Part shown: positions 31,218 through 39,744 of the stretch, piece after piece
Layout of the letters: each line of letters starts with the position of its first letter
Numbering within the stretch: position 1 is the stretch's first letter
Assembly (NCBI GenBank): GCA_012729975.1
Contig: JAAYBW010000308.1
Span: 1 to 40,738 of the forward strand
Reading direction: 5' to 3'
DNA length: 40,738 nucleotides
Source: Clostridiales bacterium
Lineage (GTDB): Bacteria > Bacillota > Clostridia > Oscillospirales > Oscillospiraceae
Program-made: the position numbers and the translations under genes
Notes under the pieces: model-generated
What the model was told of the DNA's origin: nothing
What the model saw: the letters and a program-made list of their open reading frames with translations, nothing else
Database searches by the model: none

Positions 31218-32096
31218 ATGTATGAATTGGTGCAGATTGCGGAAAACAGTTATTATATTCAAAGTCCTGCAAAAATAGGACTCGTAAAGCAGAGCGATAC
31301 AGAGGTATGCCTCATCGACAGCGGGAACGATAAGGATGCGGGCCGAAAGATACGGCAAATTCTGGACGCGAACAAATGGAAACTGACAGCGATTTATAAC
31401 ACGCATTCCAACGCCGACCACATCGGCGGCAATCAATATCTGAAAAAGCAGACCGGCTGCAGGATTTATGCCCCCGGCATTGAATGCTGCTTAACCCGAC
31501 ATCCGGTTTTGGAACCGAGCTTTCTTTACGGCGGGCTGCCGCCCAAAGAGTTAAGACATAAGTTTTTGATGGCCCAAGAGAGTGACGCGGAATATCTTAC
31601 CGATGCCGCCTTGTCGGAAGGCCTTCAACTAATCCCTCTGCCGGGACATTTTTTTGATATGACGGGCTTTCGCAGCGCCGATAATGTGGTTTATTTGGCT
31701 GACTGCCTTTCAAGCAAAGAAACGCTTGAAAAGTACAAAATAGGCTTTATCTATGATGTGGCGGCTTATCTGAATACCCTTGAAACGGTGAAAAACCTAG
31801 ACGCGAAAGCGTTTGTTCCCGCCCATGCCGAAGTAACGGACAACATCGTGCCTCTGGCTCAATTCAATATCGATAAAGTAAATGAAATTGCCGAAAAGAT
31901 TGTGGATTTGTGCGCAATACCGGGTTGTTTTGAGCAGATTTTGCAAAAGCTTTTTACGGAGTTTAACCTGACAATGACCTTCGATCAATATGTCCTCGTC
32001 GGAAGCACCGTACGTTCTTATCTGGCATGGCTCAAAGACACAGGCAGAATCAGTGCCGCGTTTGAAAATAATATGCTTCTTTGGGAACGCATTTAA
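31218..32096 (+). CDS. MBL-fold metallo-hydrolase
   Basis: A 292-residue metallo-beta-lactamase-fold protein. Metal-site blocks are DSGN (about 34), THSNADHIGG (about 62-71), LPGHFFDMTG (about 140), LADC and VPAH. The canonical HxHxDH motif reads HSNADH, so the second His is Asn, which would change the metal site; I recall the same variant in a subgroup of Firmicute MBL proteins but cannot check it. Composition is visibly more A/T-rich than its neighbours, suggesting separate ancestry. AGAGGT precedes the ATG. Closed by the shared terminator downstream. Substrate unknown. Confidence 0.85.
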   Translation: MYELVQIAENSYYIQSPAKIGLVKQSDTEVCLIDSGNDKDAGRKIRQILDANKWKLTAIYNTHSNADHIGGNQYLKKQTGCRIYAPGIECCLTRHPVLEPSFLYGGLPPKELRHKFLMAQESDAEYLTDAALSEGLQLIPLPGHFFDMTGFRSADNVVYLADCLSSKETLEKYKIGFIYDVAAYLNTLETVKNLDAKAFVPAHAEVTDNIVPLAQFNIDKVNEIAEKIVDLCAIPGCFEQILQKLFTEFNLTMTFDQYVLVGSTVRSYLAWLKDTGRISAAFENNMLLWERI

Positions 32097-32147
32097 GAAT
32101 GAGAAGGTACGCGTTTGCTGTTTCTATAAAACTTAACTCTATCGAAA

Positions 32148-32192
32148 AAACAATAAATCGGCCAACCCTTAAGGCTGACCGATTCATTGTTT
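32148..32192. terminator. Bidirectional terminator between the MBL and rplL genes
   Basis: AAACAAT and AATCGG (32148-32161) pair with CCGATT and ATTGTTT (32179-32192) around one mismatch. The minus strand continues into TTTTTTCG (complement of 32143-32150), and the plus strand ends TTTTA, so it serves both the MBL gene and the rplJ-rplL operon. Confidence 0.85.
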
Positions 32193-32223
32193 TACACAGC
32201 GCGTTTTTCAGCACCCGTTTTCA

Positions 32224-32254
32224 CGTTATTCGTGTTTTACGCATAATGAAGGTC
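32224..32254. repeat. Dispersed repeat, copy B
   Basis: CGTTATTCGTGTTT (32224-32237) then TGAAGGTC (32247-32254), as in copy A at 28831. Copy B also forms an 11-bp hairpin, CGCATAATGAA/TTCATTATGCG, overlapping the second block. Confidence 0.6.
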
Positions 32255-32273
32255 GTTCATTATGCGACCCTGA

Positions 32274-32657
32274 TCACTTTAGCTCTACGACAGCGCCGAC
32301 TTCCTCAAGCTTTTTCTTAAGGGCTTCGGCCTCTTCCTTCGGGAGAGCTTCCTTAATCTTCGCGGGGATGGCTTCGACAAGAGCTTTCGCCTCTGCCAGG
32401 CCGAGTCCGGAAATCTCTTCGCGGACAGCCTTGATAACCTTAATCTTCTCAGCGCCGAACGAGGTCATGACTACGTCGAACTCGGTCTTTTCCTCGACAG
32501 GCTCGGCGGCCGCGGGAGCGGCGGCAACTGCGACTGCGGCGGGGGCGGCGGCGGATACGCCGAACTCGTCCTCAAGTGCATGTACGAGCTCGGAGAGCTC
32601 AAGAACTGTAAGGTTTTTTACCTGATCAATAAGGGCTGTGATTTTTTCGCTGGCCAT
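32274..32657 (-). CDS. rplL: 50S ribosomal protein L7/L12
   Basis: A 127-residue stalk protein: N-terminal dimerisation region ([20 protein letters not shown]), an Ala-rich hinge (about 36-52) and the C-terminal domain that recruits translation factors ([25 protein letters not shown], then [15 protein letters not shown]). Normal length. 40 bases after rplJ in the usual order; protein level is set through the L10 leader. Confidence 0.98.
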   Translation of the reverse strand: MASEKITALIDQVKNLTVLELSELVHALEDEFGVSAAAPAAVAVAAAPAAAEPVEEKTEFDVVMTSFGAEKIKVIKAVREEISGLGLAEAKALVEAIPAKIKEALPKEEAEALKKKLEEVGAVVELK

Positions 32658-32697
32658 TTTTTAATTACCTCCGTTAAATTATCGTTTTTGCGGCGTC

Positions 32698-33240
32698 TCA
32701 GGCGGCGCCTTCGGATTTCTTTTCCGCTATAGCGGAAAGTGCGACCGCAAGGCCGCGGATATTGGCGTTGAGGACGGTTGCAAGTCCTGTGATCGGCGCG
32801 ATCATCGTTCCGAGCACCTGTGCTATGAGCACTTCTCTGGACGGGAGCTCGGCGAGCGCTTTGACTTCGGCGGCGGAAATAATCTTCCCGTCCACGAAGC
32901 CGACCTTAATCTTCAGCGTCGAGTCTTTCTTGTCGGCGTATTCGCAAACGATCTTTGCGGCCGCCACGGGGTCTGTTTCACTTACTGCGAGAGCGGTAGG
33001 TCCGTTGAGGAAACTGTCGAGTGCCTCATAACCCACCCGGTTCGCTGCGAACCTGGCAAGAGTGTTTTTAATGACCGCGTACTCTACTCCGGCCTTACTC
33101 ATGGACTGACGCATCTGCGTATCGGCTGACACCTTCGTACCGGTGTAGTCCACGAAAACGCCGCCGCTGGAATTTTTCAGCTTTTCGGCAAGAGCATCCA
33201 CTATAGCCTGTTTTTCACTCAGTACCTTCTCGTTCGGCAT
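32698..33240 (-). CDS. rplJ: 50S ribosomal protein L10
   Basis: A 180-residue stalk-base protein that anchors L7/L12 dimers and represses its own operon by binding the leader. N-terminus MPNEKVLSEKQAIVDALAEKL, then VDYTGTKVSADTQMR, ALAVSETDPVAAAKI and the C-terminal helix. GGAGGTG precedes the ATG. Confidence 0.97.
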   Translation of the reverse strand: MPNEKVLSEKQAIVDALAEKLKNSSGGVFVDYTGTKVSADTQMRQSMSKAGVEYAVIKNTLARFAANRVGYEALDSFLNGPTALAVSETDPVAAAKIVCEYADKKDSTLKIKVGFVDGKIISAAEVKALAELPSREVLIAQVLGTMIAPITGLATVLNANIRGLAVALSAIAEKKSEGAA

Positions 33241-33286
33241 GTATATTTCACCTCCGGAATAATGACCTTGGGGATATAAAAAAAAT

Positions 33287-33310
33287 CCCCGCGTCTTTTA
33301 GACACGAGGG
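33287..33310 (-). terminator. Attenuator hairpin in the rplJ leader
   Basis: On the minus strand a 10-bp stem (arms 33300-33310 and 33287-33296, one bulged T) with a 3-base loop is followed by A and eight T. It lies between the L10 leader and rplJ, as in attenuated rplJL operons. Confidence 0.8.
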
Positions 33311-33337
33311 CATTAAGCGGCATAATACTGCTTGTAT

Positions 33338-33386
33338 GCTCTCCTCGGCGGGGCTTATTTTTATGCCCGCTGTCTTTGGAACGCCG
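33338..33386 (-). ncRNA. Ribosomal protein L10 leader
   Basis: The minus strand reads CCAAAGACAGCGGGC...GCCCCGCCGAGGAGAG, matching the L10-leader core (AAGACAGCAGG...CCUGCCGAGG) in which the two arms pair and form the L10(L12)4 binding site. Located 100-145 bases upstream of rplJ. Confidence 0.88.
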
Positions 33387-33390
33387 AGTT

Positions 33391-33419
33391 ATTATATATG
33401 CCATCCGGCCTCATGTCAA
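33391..33419 (-). promoter_or_regulatory. Consensus promoter of rplJ-rplL
   Basis: On the minus strand perfect TTGACA (33419-33414), a 17-base spacer and perfect TATAAT (33396-33391). Confidence 0.9.
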
Positions 33420-33450
33420 TACTTACCGCGCAAATTTTCGTTTTTTCATC

Positions 33451-33479
33451 TTGGAATAATTTATGAGCGGTGCTATAAT
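33451..33479 (+). promoter_or_regulatory. Promoter of the LtaS-type synthase gene
   Basis: TTGGAA (33451-33456), a 17-base spacer and perfect TATAAT (33474-33479) preceded by TGC. Confidence 0.75.
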
Positions 33480-33508
33480 ATCGCCGCCTGGTGCAAAGGA
33501 GGTTAGCT

Positions 33509-35476
33509 TTGAAAAAGAGTTCCTTATATATAAACTATCTGACGGGCAAGCTTGATACGCGCCCTCTTATATCACTTTCAATACTTGCCTTGGTCCTTGA
33601 GCTCATTATGGAACTTCTGACAAGGCGAAGCTTCATTTCGTCCATATCCTGGATCGCGCTGCGTCCGCATTTTTTCCTATACAACACGCTAATCGTTCTT
33701 GTCCCGCTGCTTGTCGCCGCTTTTGTTAAAAGACGCGTTTTCGCGGCTGTTCTCGTGTCCGCGCTTTGGCTGCTGTGCGGCCTGATTAATCTTGGGGTTC
33801 TTGTTTTTCGAGGCACGCCCTTTTCAGCACGCGACATACTGTTATTTATGTCCTTTATTCCGCTGGCGGATCTGTATTTTACACCGTGGCAGTTTGTCGG
33901 CATGGCTATTTTGCTCATAGCGCTGGTCTTCGCGTTTGTAAAACTCTACAGAAAAGGTCCGAAAGCGCGCGCGCCGATCAGGATACTGCGAAGCGCCGTT
34001 TTTACCGCGGCCGTTTGTTCCATCATCACCGGCGGCGCGCTTGCCTCCGGCATCGATCTGTCGGCGGATTACGAGAGCACAAGCGAGGCATATGAGGCCT
34101 GCGGCTTCGTCTGCTGCTTTACCAGCAGCATCTTCCATACCGGCATCGACAAACCGCCCGAATACTCGGAGGAAGTCATTGAAGCGCTTCTGACAGACTC
34201 GCCCGAAGTGAGCCCTCCGGCAAAGCTTCCGAACATAATCTATCTGCAGCTCGAGTCTTTTATCGACCCGACCCGCATTAAGGGCGTTACATACGAGAAA
34301 GACCCGATACCCAACTACACAGCGCTTCGCAAGCAGAGCATAGCGGGAAGTCTTGAGGTGCCGACTATCGGAGGCGGAACCGTCAATACCGAATTCGAGG
34401 TACTCACCTCTATGTCCAGGAGCTGTTTCGGCATCGGAGAATACCCGTACGAATCCATATTGTCGGAAACAACATGCGAGAGCGCCGCATATATTCTTAA
34501 GGGAAAAGGGCTCTCGGCCCACGCTATACACAATTTCAGCGGCAGCTTCTACTCGCGTAATATCGTGTATGCGAATCTGGGTTTTGACGATTTCACGCCG
34601 GTCGAGTATATGTACGGCCTTGAATACAATTCAGAGGGCTGGACAAAGGATTCGGTCCTCACCGGCTGTATAGCCGACGCTCTGTCTTCCACCGAAGGGC
34701 GCGATTTTGTCTTAGCCGTCACCGTACAGTGCCATGGGGGATACCCCACGGAAAACGGCGAACCGTTGTCGGCGGTTTCCGACGACACGGACCTTGAGAG
34801 CATCGGTCTGGAGGAATTAGATTATTATGTAAGCCAGCTTTCCGAAACGGACGCCTTTTTGGGCGAGCTGGTTTCCATGCTCTCGGATTTTAAAGAGGAA
34901 ACCGTTCTAGTGGTATACAGCGACCATATGCCCGGTTTGTCGCTTTCGGACGAAGACCTCACCTGGGGAAACATCTACGAAACCGAGTATCTCATCTGGT
35001 CTAACTTCGGCCTTGACGGCACCGGCGGGCCGCTTAACGCGTACAGGCTCACTCCTTATGTTTTTAAAACCATCGGACTTGAAATCGGTATCATGCCTTC
35101 TTACCACAATCTTAACTGCGGCAGCAGCGACTATACGCAGGGGCTTGAAGCGCTCGAATACGATATGCTCTACGGCGAGGGCATTGCTTACGGCGAAGAG
35201 GGACACTTCGCTCCGACGGATCTGAAAATGGGTTTCACCCAAATACGCCTTGACTCCGTAAGCGTATACGAAGACGGCTTAACGCTCTCCGGCGAGGGCT
35301 TTAACGAATACAGCGTCGTTTTCGTTAACGGTCGCCGGAGAGATACCGAATATGTTGACTTCAACACGCTTTACTGCGAGGCCGGCATCGAAGCGGGCGA
35401 CACGGTCACAGTCTGCCAGCTCGGCTCCGACAGAGCTCTGCTTAGCGAAAGCAACCCCGTAGTATACTCTGGCTGA
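33509..35476 (+). CDS. LTA synthase family protein (membrane sulfatase-fold)
   Basis: A 655-residue protein with five to six membrane helices in residues 18-182 and an extracellular alkaline-phosphatase/sulfatase domain (about 240-560). The LtaS-type active site is visible: LQLESF (metal-binding Glu249), the nucleophile Thr291 in GGGTVNTEFEVLTSMS, HNFSGSFYSRN, VQCHGG and YSDHMPG. It would transfer glycerol-phosphate from phosphatidylglycerol to a lipid or sugar acceptor. An additional C-terminal Ig-like segment (about 575-655) is unusual for LtaS. Start is TTG 33509 with AAAGGAGG 7 bases upstream; a GTG at 33491 lies before the site. Monocistronic. Confidence 0.9.
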   Translation: MKKSSLYINYLTGKLDTRPLISLSILALVLELIMELLTRRSFISSISWIALRPHFFLYNTLIVLVPLLVAAFVKRRVFAAVLVSALWLLCGLINLGVLVFRGTPFSARDILLFMSFIPLADLYFTPWQFVGMAILLIALVFAFVKLYRKGPKARAPIRILRSAVFTAAVCSIITGGALASGIDLSADYESTSEAYEACGFVCCFTSSIFHTGIDKPPEYSEEVIEALLTDSPEVSPPAKLPNIIYLQLESFIDPTRIKGVTYEKDPIPNYTALRKQSIAGSLEVPTIGGGTVNTEFEVLTSMSRSCFGIGEYPYESILSETTCESAAYILKGKGLSAHAIHNFSGSFYSRNIVYANLGFDDFTPVEYMYGLEYNSEGWTKDSVLTGCIADALSSTEGRDFVLAVTVQCHGGYPTENGEPLSAVSDDTDLESIGLEELDYYVSQLSETDAFLGELVSMLSDFKEETVLVVYSDHMPGLSLSDEDLTWGNIYETEYLIWSNFGLDGTGGPLNAYRLTPYVFKTIGLEIGIMPSYHNLNCGSSDYTQGLEALEYDMLYGEGIAYGEEGHFAPTDLKMGFTQIRLDSVSVYEDGLTLSGEGFNEYSVVFVNGRRRDTEYVDFNTLYCEAGIEAGDTVTVCQLGSDRALLSESNPVVYSG

Positions 35477-35510
35477 GTCCGTCAGCCGCGCAGGGACATA
35501 TGTATTTTTT

Positions 35511-35548
35511 AAAGCGGCATGGGCCTTATAGCTGCCATGCCGCTTTTT
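35511..35548 (+). terminator. Terminator after the LtaS-type gene
   Basis: Perfect 12-bp stem (35511-35522 with 35535-35546), 12-base loop, T-run at 35544-35548. Confidence 0.88.
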
Positions 35549-35619
35549 GCACCGATATATGGCTGCGAGTCTGCACCGGACGCAGAGCCCAGCCCGATAT
35601 AAAAAGGAGGCATTAATAA

Positions 35620-36027
35620 ATGGACTCTGCAACAAACAAAGATAAACGCTATTTTGAGTGCTTTTCGTTTGGCGATAGCCCTGAAATGGCAGACGAATTA
35701 TTGCGGCTGGTGCTTGACGGGGAAAAAACCGCAACGGTCTCGGTTATTTTAGAGGGCGAACCAGCACCGAGCGTCGGCGATTTATCATTGGTACTGGACG
35801 GAAGCGGGAACCCGGCATGCGTAATAAAGACGGTTTACCTTGAAATCGTAAAGTTTTGCGATCTTACCTGGGACATGGTGAAACTTGAGGGTGAGGATGA
35901 AAACTTTGATCAATGGCATACGGGTAATATACACTACTGGACAAGAGATGCCGAGAGACGAGGTTATATCTTTACGGATCAGATGCCGGTTTACTTTGAG
36001 CGCTTTGTGGTTGTCGAGAAATATTAG
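35620..36027 (+). CDS. ASCH domain protein
   Basis: A 135-residue single-domain ASCH (PUA-like beta-barrel) protein. Family pattern is clear: SFGDSPEMADELLRLVLDGEKTAT, PSVGDLSLVLDGSGNPA, KLEGEDENFDQWHTGNIHYW. ASCH proteins bind RNA or modified nucleosides, some acting as amidohydrolases of acetylcytidine; the exact role is unknown. GGAGG lies 9 bases before the ATG. Convergent with the GNAT gene, with a small AGCGG/CCGCT hairpin between the two. Confidence 0.88.
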   Translation: MDSATNKDKRYFECFSFGDSPEMADELLRLVLDGEKTATVSVILEGEPAPSVGDLSLVLDGSGNPACVIKTVYLEIVKFCDLTWDMVKLEGEDENFDQWHTGNIHYWTRDAERRGYIFTDQMPVYFERFVVVEKY

Positions 36028-36053
36028 CATACCAAAAGACAGCGGAAATGCCG

Positions 36054-36611
36054 CTAAAAATTTCTTATCAGAATGTATTTTCTGTCCTCAAAGCTGTGCT
36101 GCAGCTGTGAGGAATAAAACTCGCTCGCTTTAACGAAGCCAAAGCCGCATTTTTCGATGACGCGCCTTGATTGGCTGTTCTCCGCAAAGTGCCCGCAGGT
36201 GAAGGCGTCCAATCCGAGTTCGGTAAAGCCGTAACCGATTACGGCGCCGACCGCTTCCGGCATTAGTCCCAGCCCCCAGAAACTCTTCGATAGGACATAT
36301 CCGATTTCTTTGACTTTGAGGTGTCCGTAAGTTTCGTCATCGTTTGCCCACGATTTATGTAAACCAAGCGAGCCGATAACCTTTCCTTCTTCCTTGTGGT
36401 ATATAGCGAAGACCTCATTTTCTTCGATGAATGTCCGCAGTATCTGTTTCGAAGCTTCTATCGACTCATGGTGCGGCCAGCCCGCCATTTCACCGACGCC
36501 GGGGACACTGGCGTACTCAAAGAAATCGCCCAGGTCAGACTCTCTAAAAGCCCTTAATATCAGCCGATCGGTTTTGATCTCTATATTTGAGGTATCAACG
36601 CGTATATCCAT
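36054..36611 (-). CDS. GNAT N-acetyltransferase, RimJ/RimL type
   Basis: A 185-residue acetyl-CoA transferase. N-terminus IKTDRLILRAFRESDL, central VIGSLGLHK, the acetyl-CoA-binding EIGYVLSKSFWGLGLMPEAV and the C-terminal NSQSRRVIEKCGFGFV are typical of the ribosomal-protein/RimL-like subfamily. Substrate unknown. GGGAG precedes the ATG. 57 bases downstream of the PII-like gene. Confidence 0.92.
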   Translation of the reverse strand: MDIRVDTSNIEIKTDRLILRAFRESDLGDFFEYASVPGVGEMAGWPHHESIEASKQILRTFIEENEVFAIYHKEEGKVIGSLGLHKSWANDDETYGHLKVKEIGYVLSKSFWGLGLMPEAVGAVIGYGFTELGLDAFTCGHFAENSQSRRVIEKCGFGFVKASEFYSSQLQHSFEDRKYILIRNF

Positions 36612-36668
36612 TGCATACTCCCTTCGGCGCTCGCGGGCGGCGGTTTCGCTCTTCGGAAATGAATTCCT

Positions 36669-37373
36669 TTACGCCTGGTCGTCCTTATCGGAATCAAAAA
36701 GGCCTCTGACGTCCGCTATCGGTTCTACATACAGCACGCCGTTTCCGGGAGTATCAAGTTTAAGCTCCCGGAATAAATTATCGGCTACCATATCTACCAG
36801 CTCGCTGGGCATGAGCATCATAACCAGCTCCTTTTCCGGCTCGATTTCCATGCCGAAGAATTTAGCCGTGATCTCCGAGCCGGTGCCCCTGCCGTGTATG
36901 ATGGTTCCGCCTTCGACGCCGGATTTGCGCGCTATTTCCATTACATCCTCCGCCATGCCGCGATTGACGATTACCGTCAATTTTTTATACATGCGCTCTT
37001 CCTCCGTTTCTTGCCCCGCTTTCCGGGTGTCCTGCTTATTGATTAGTATCTGGCTTGCGACCGCCACATTCGTCGTGTAGGCGATTCCGTGGTTGTGCTC
37101 GTCAAGCTGAAACGCTTTGGTGAAATAATCGAGCGCTTTTTCCGCTTTATCTTTTTCAATCAGAATGTTTATCACCTGTTTTTTCTGACTTCTTATTCCC
37201 AGTAAATTTAAAGTAACGCTGTTGACCGTGCCCTTGCCGAGCATTATTATCCCTCCGCGGAGACCCAGCTCTTTGGCGATATGGACAAACTTATGGCATT
37301 GATTTTCGTTTAAGATGAGTGTCATTATCTGAAACTGCTGCTGAGCCGGAAGAGGCTGCATATGCTTATCCAT
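36669..37373 (-). CDS. Tandem PII-like regulatory protein
   Basis: A 234-residue protein made of two PII-like (ferredoxin-fold) halves, about residues 15-112 and 128-222. The halves share an equivalent core (GGIIMLGKGT versus GGTIIHGRGT) and end strand (GIAYTT versus GVLYVE). PII proteins are usually single ~112-residue domains forming trimers that bind nucleotides and control ammonium transport or enzymes. The T-loop segments appear short and no Tyr-uridylylation site is recognised. The ATG overlaps the end of the DUF1538 gene by 8 bases, so the two are co-translated; PII proteins typically regulate an adjacent membrane transporter. Confidence 0.85.
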   Translation of the reverse strand: MDKHMQPLPAQQQFQIMTLILNENQCHKFVHIAKELGLRGGIIMLGKGTVNSVTLNLLGIRSQKKQVINILIEKDKAEKALDYFTKAFQLDEHNHGIAYTTNVAVASQILINKQDTRKAGQETEEERMYKKLTVIVNRGMAEDVMEIARKSGVEGGTIIHGRGTGSEITAKFFGMEIEPEKELVMMLMPSELVDMVADNLFRELKLDTPGNGVLYVEPIADVRGLFDSDKDDQA

Positions 37374-38886
37374 GTTTCCCTCCTGTTGATTGTTTTTTTA
37401 TTACGGAACCTTTGGAAGCTTTTATCGATTTAGCCTTATAAATTGCTCCGAGCAGTTCAATTGCTATTATCGGCATCATCGCGACTATCGCTATCATTCC
37501 GAATCCGTCCGATACCACATCAGCTGTAGGAACATGCGCGGCGACACCCTGAACAAAAGCGAGGGAGAAGGTAGCCGTCATTGGACCCGAGGCAACACCG
37601 CCGGCATCATACGCCATCCCTACAAACAAGTCGGGCACAAAGAAAGCCAATAAGGCAGCCAGACCAAACCCGGGCAGCAGATACATCCAAAGCCGGATGC
37701 CGGGTATGAGGATCCTCAGGGCGGACATAAAGATTGACAGGCCGACCGCTACGGAAAGAAAGATCAGAACCAGTCTGCGTCTGACCGAACCTCCGGTGAC
37801 CTCTTCCACCTGATTTGTCAATACGTGAACCGCCGGCTCTGCCAGAACTGTGGTGAGCCCGAGCAGCAACGCCACAATGAGGACAGGTACATCTGAGTCC
37901 ATTGCGGCCAGCTGCAGCCCCAGCTGGGTGCCCACCGCCATAAAACCGCCGTTAACGCCCAGTAAAAATACCACCAGACCCGCGTAAGTGAATACGATAC
38001 CGCGGGTAATATCGATTACCTTTCTCTTTTTTTGTTTAAAGAAAAACAGCTGAAATACTATATACACGATAATTATCGGCAGCAGCGTCAGAAAAGATTC
38101 CCACGCGATGTCAAGCAGCTTGGAGCTGTATGTATATAAAAGGCCGGCGGAGGAAATGTCCGCTTCCGGTAAAACACCGTCCAGTTTACCGTTTTTAAGG
38201 AAAAAGCCCGCGACCAAAACTCCGAGGATCGCGCCTGTAGAAGAAATGCCCACCAGCCCGAAGCTGTCTGCCTCACTGACTTTGCTGCCCTTTTTCACAG
38301 CGGAGACTCCGGCCGCCAATGCCAGCATAAAAGGAACCGTAATCGCGCCTGTCGTGGCGCCGGAAGCGTCAAACGCTATCGCGAGAAAGTCGGGCGACGA
38401 GAAGAAAGACAGTATAAAAATGAGAGCGTACGCGCCTATAAACACATATTTGAGCCGGATATTCTTAAGGATGCGCAGCATTCCGAAGGTCATCATGACT
38501 CCGATCCCGATAGAGACGGCTGCCACCATAAGCGTGTTATCAAACTGACCCGAAGTCACACTGTCTACCTGATTTGCCAGAATGTGCAGATCCGGCTCCG
38601 CGTAGGATATAAAAAATCCCAGGATCAAACTGACCGTAATTATCACCGCGTAGCTGTTTGAATGGGTAATAGCGTTGCCGACACCGCGTCCTATCGGTTC
38701 AAGTCCCTGATCGATTCCGAACAGGAATACCGTCAGCCCGATTATTACAAGCGCGGAACCTATAAGGAACGCATACAGCATATTCGGTTCCAAAGGGCTC
38801 AGCGTAAAATGGAGTACCAAAACAATAAAAGTAATCGGTAATACCGAAGCCAGTACTTCTTTTAGTTTTCCCGCTAATTCGTTCAA
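37366..38886 (-). CDS. DUF1538 membrane protein, internally duplicated
   Basis: A 506-residue polytopic membrane protein with about twelve to fourteen hydrophobic segments. Its two halves repeat: AEPDLHILANQV (96-107) recurs as AEPAVHVLTNQV (349-360), and FDASGATTG (172-180) as YDAGGVASG (426-434), the mark of DUF1538 tandem proteins. It looks like an inverted- or tandem-repeat transporter; substrate unknown. Start is TTG 38886 with AGAGGTGAT upstream. The overlapping PII-like gene suggests nutrient- or nucleotide-linked gating. Confidence 0.88.
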   Translation of the reverse strand: MNELAGKLKEVLASVLPITFIVLVLHFTLSPLEPNMLYAFLIGSALVIIGLTVFLFGIDQGLEPIGRGVGNAITHSNSYAVIITVSLILGFFISYAEPDLHILANQVDSVTSGQFDNTLMVAAVSIGIGVMMTFGMLRILKNIRLKYVFIGAYALIFILSFFSSPDFLAIAFDASGATTGAITVPFMLALAAGVSAVKKGSKVSEADSFGLVGISSTGAILGVLVAGFFLKNGKLDGVLPEADISSAGLLYTYSSKLLDIAWESFLTLLPIIIVYIVFQLFFFKQKKRKVIDITRGIVFTYAGLVVFLLGVNGGFMAVGTQLGLQLAAMDSDVPVLIVALLLGLTTVLAEPAVHVLTNQVEEVTGGSVRRRLVLIFLSVAVGLSIFMSALRILIPGIRLWMYLLPGFGLAALLAFFVPDLFVGMAYDAGGVASGPMTATFSLAFVQGVAAHVPTADVVSDGFGMIAIVAMMPIIAIELLGAIYKAKSIKASKGSVIKKQSTGGKHG

Positions 38887-38940
38887 ATTATCACCTCTGA
38901 AAATATTAAGTGCGTGTCGCCTTCTTACGTCTCATGTCCC

Positions 38941-39678
38941 TTAAAGGTTCCCGGTCATCAGCATCACCGAGGTCAGAGCGCAGAGGGGAGCGGTCTCGCA
39001 GCGAAGTATCCTGCTTCCCATCGAGGTCACCAGCGCTCCGGCTTCCCGCGCCGCTTCAACCTCGCACGGCTCAAACCCGCCCTCGGGACCGGTTATAACC
39101 GAAACGGTCTTAATGTCTGCGCACTTGACCGCAAGCGCGTCTTTAATTGATATATCGCCACCGCCCTCGTAGAAAAACATGCACAGCTCTGCCCGCGCGG
39201 CTTCCGATATCGCGGCCTCAAAGGACGCTGCGGCGCTAACCTCGGGAATAACTCCCCTGCCGCTTTGCTTTGCGGCCTCCTCCGCGATAAGGCGCCAACG
39301 CTCCGTTTTCTTTATCAGTGCCGCCGCGGACGGCTTTGACACGCAGCGCTCAGACGGAAAAAACACGACCGCCGACGCGCCCAGCTCTACACATTTTTGA
39401 ACTATCGTCTCAGCCTTGTCACCTTTCGGGAAGGCGGCGTAAACCCTGCAGCTCACAGTCGGCTCTCCCGCGCTCGGCTCCGAGCCGATTATCTCCGCTT
39501 CCATATCCGCTCCTCCCGCTTTGGAGACACGGCACTTATAATCCGTACCCTTTCCGTCGCAGACAACCACTATCTCGCCCTCGCGCAGTCTGAGCACACG
39601 CATATGCTCCGCGTCGCGGCCGCTGATATAGGCCACCCCGCCGAATATGTTAGAGGCGGCGACAAAAAACCTTGCCAT
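38941..39678 (-). CDS. rsmE: 16S rRNA (uracil1498-N3)-methyltransferase
   Basis: A 245-residue SPOUT-class methyltransferase. The N-terminal PUA-like part (MARFFVAASN, HMRVLRLREGE) is followed by the SAM-binding knot: EEAAKQSGRGVIPEV, VITGPEGGFEPCEVEAA and LGSRILR-like GSRILRCETAPL. ATG 39678 gives the family N-terminus with AAGGAG 11 bases upstream; a GTG at 39699 is less likely. Confidence 0.96.
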   Translation of the reverse strand: MARFFVAASNIFGGVAYISGRDAEHMRVLRLREGEIVVVCDGKGTDYKCRVSKAGGADMEAEIIGSEPSAGEPTVSCRVYAAFPKGDKAETIVQKCVELGASAVVFFPSERCVSKPSAAALIKKTERWRLIAEEAAKQSGRGVIPEVSAAASFEAAISEAARAELCMFFYEGGGDISIKDALAVKCADIKTVSVITGPEGGFEPCEVEAAREAGALVTSMGSRILRCETAPLCALTSVMLMTGNL

Positions 39679-39744
39679 AAAAACAGCAGCTCCTTTCACC
39701 TCCGAACCGTGTACACATACGATGTATAGGAGGTGTAATATCCT

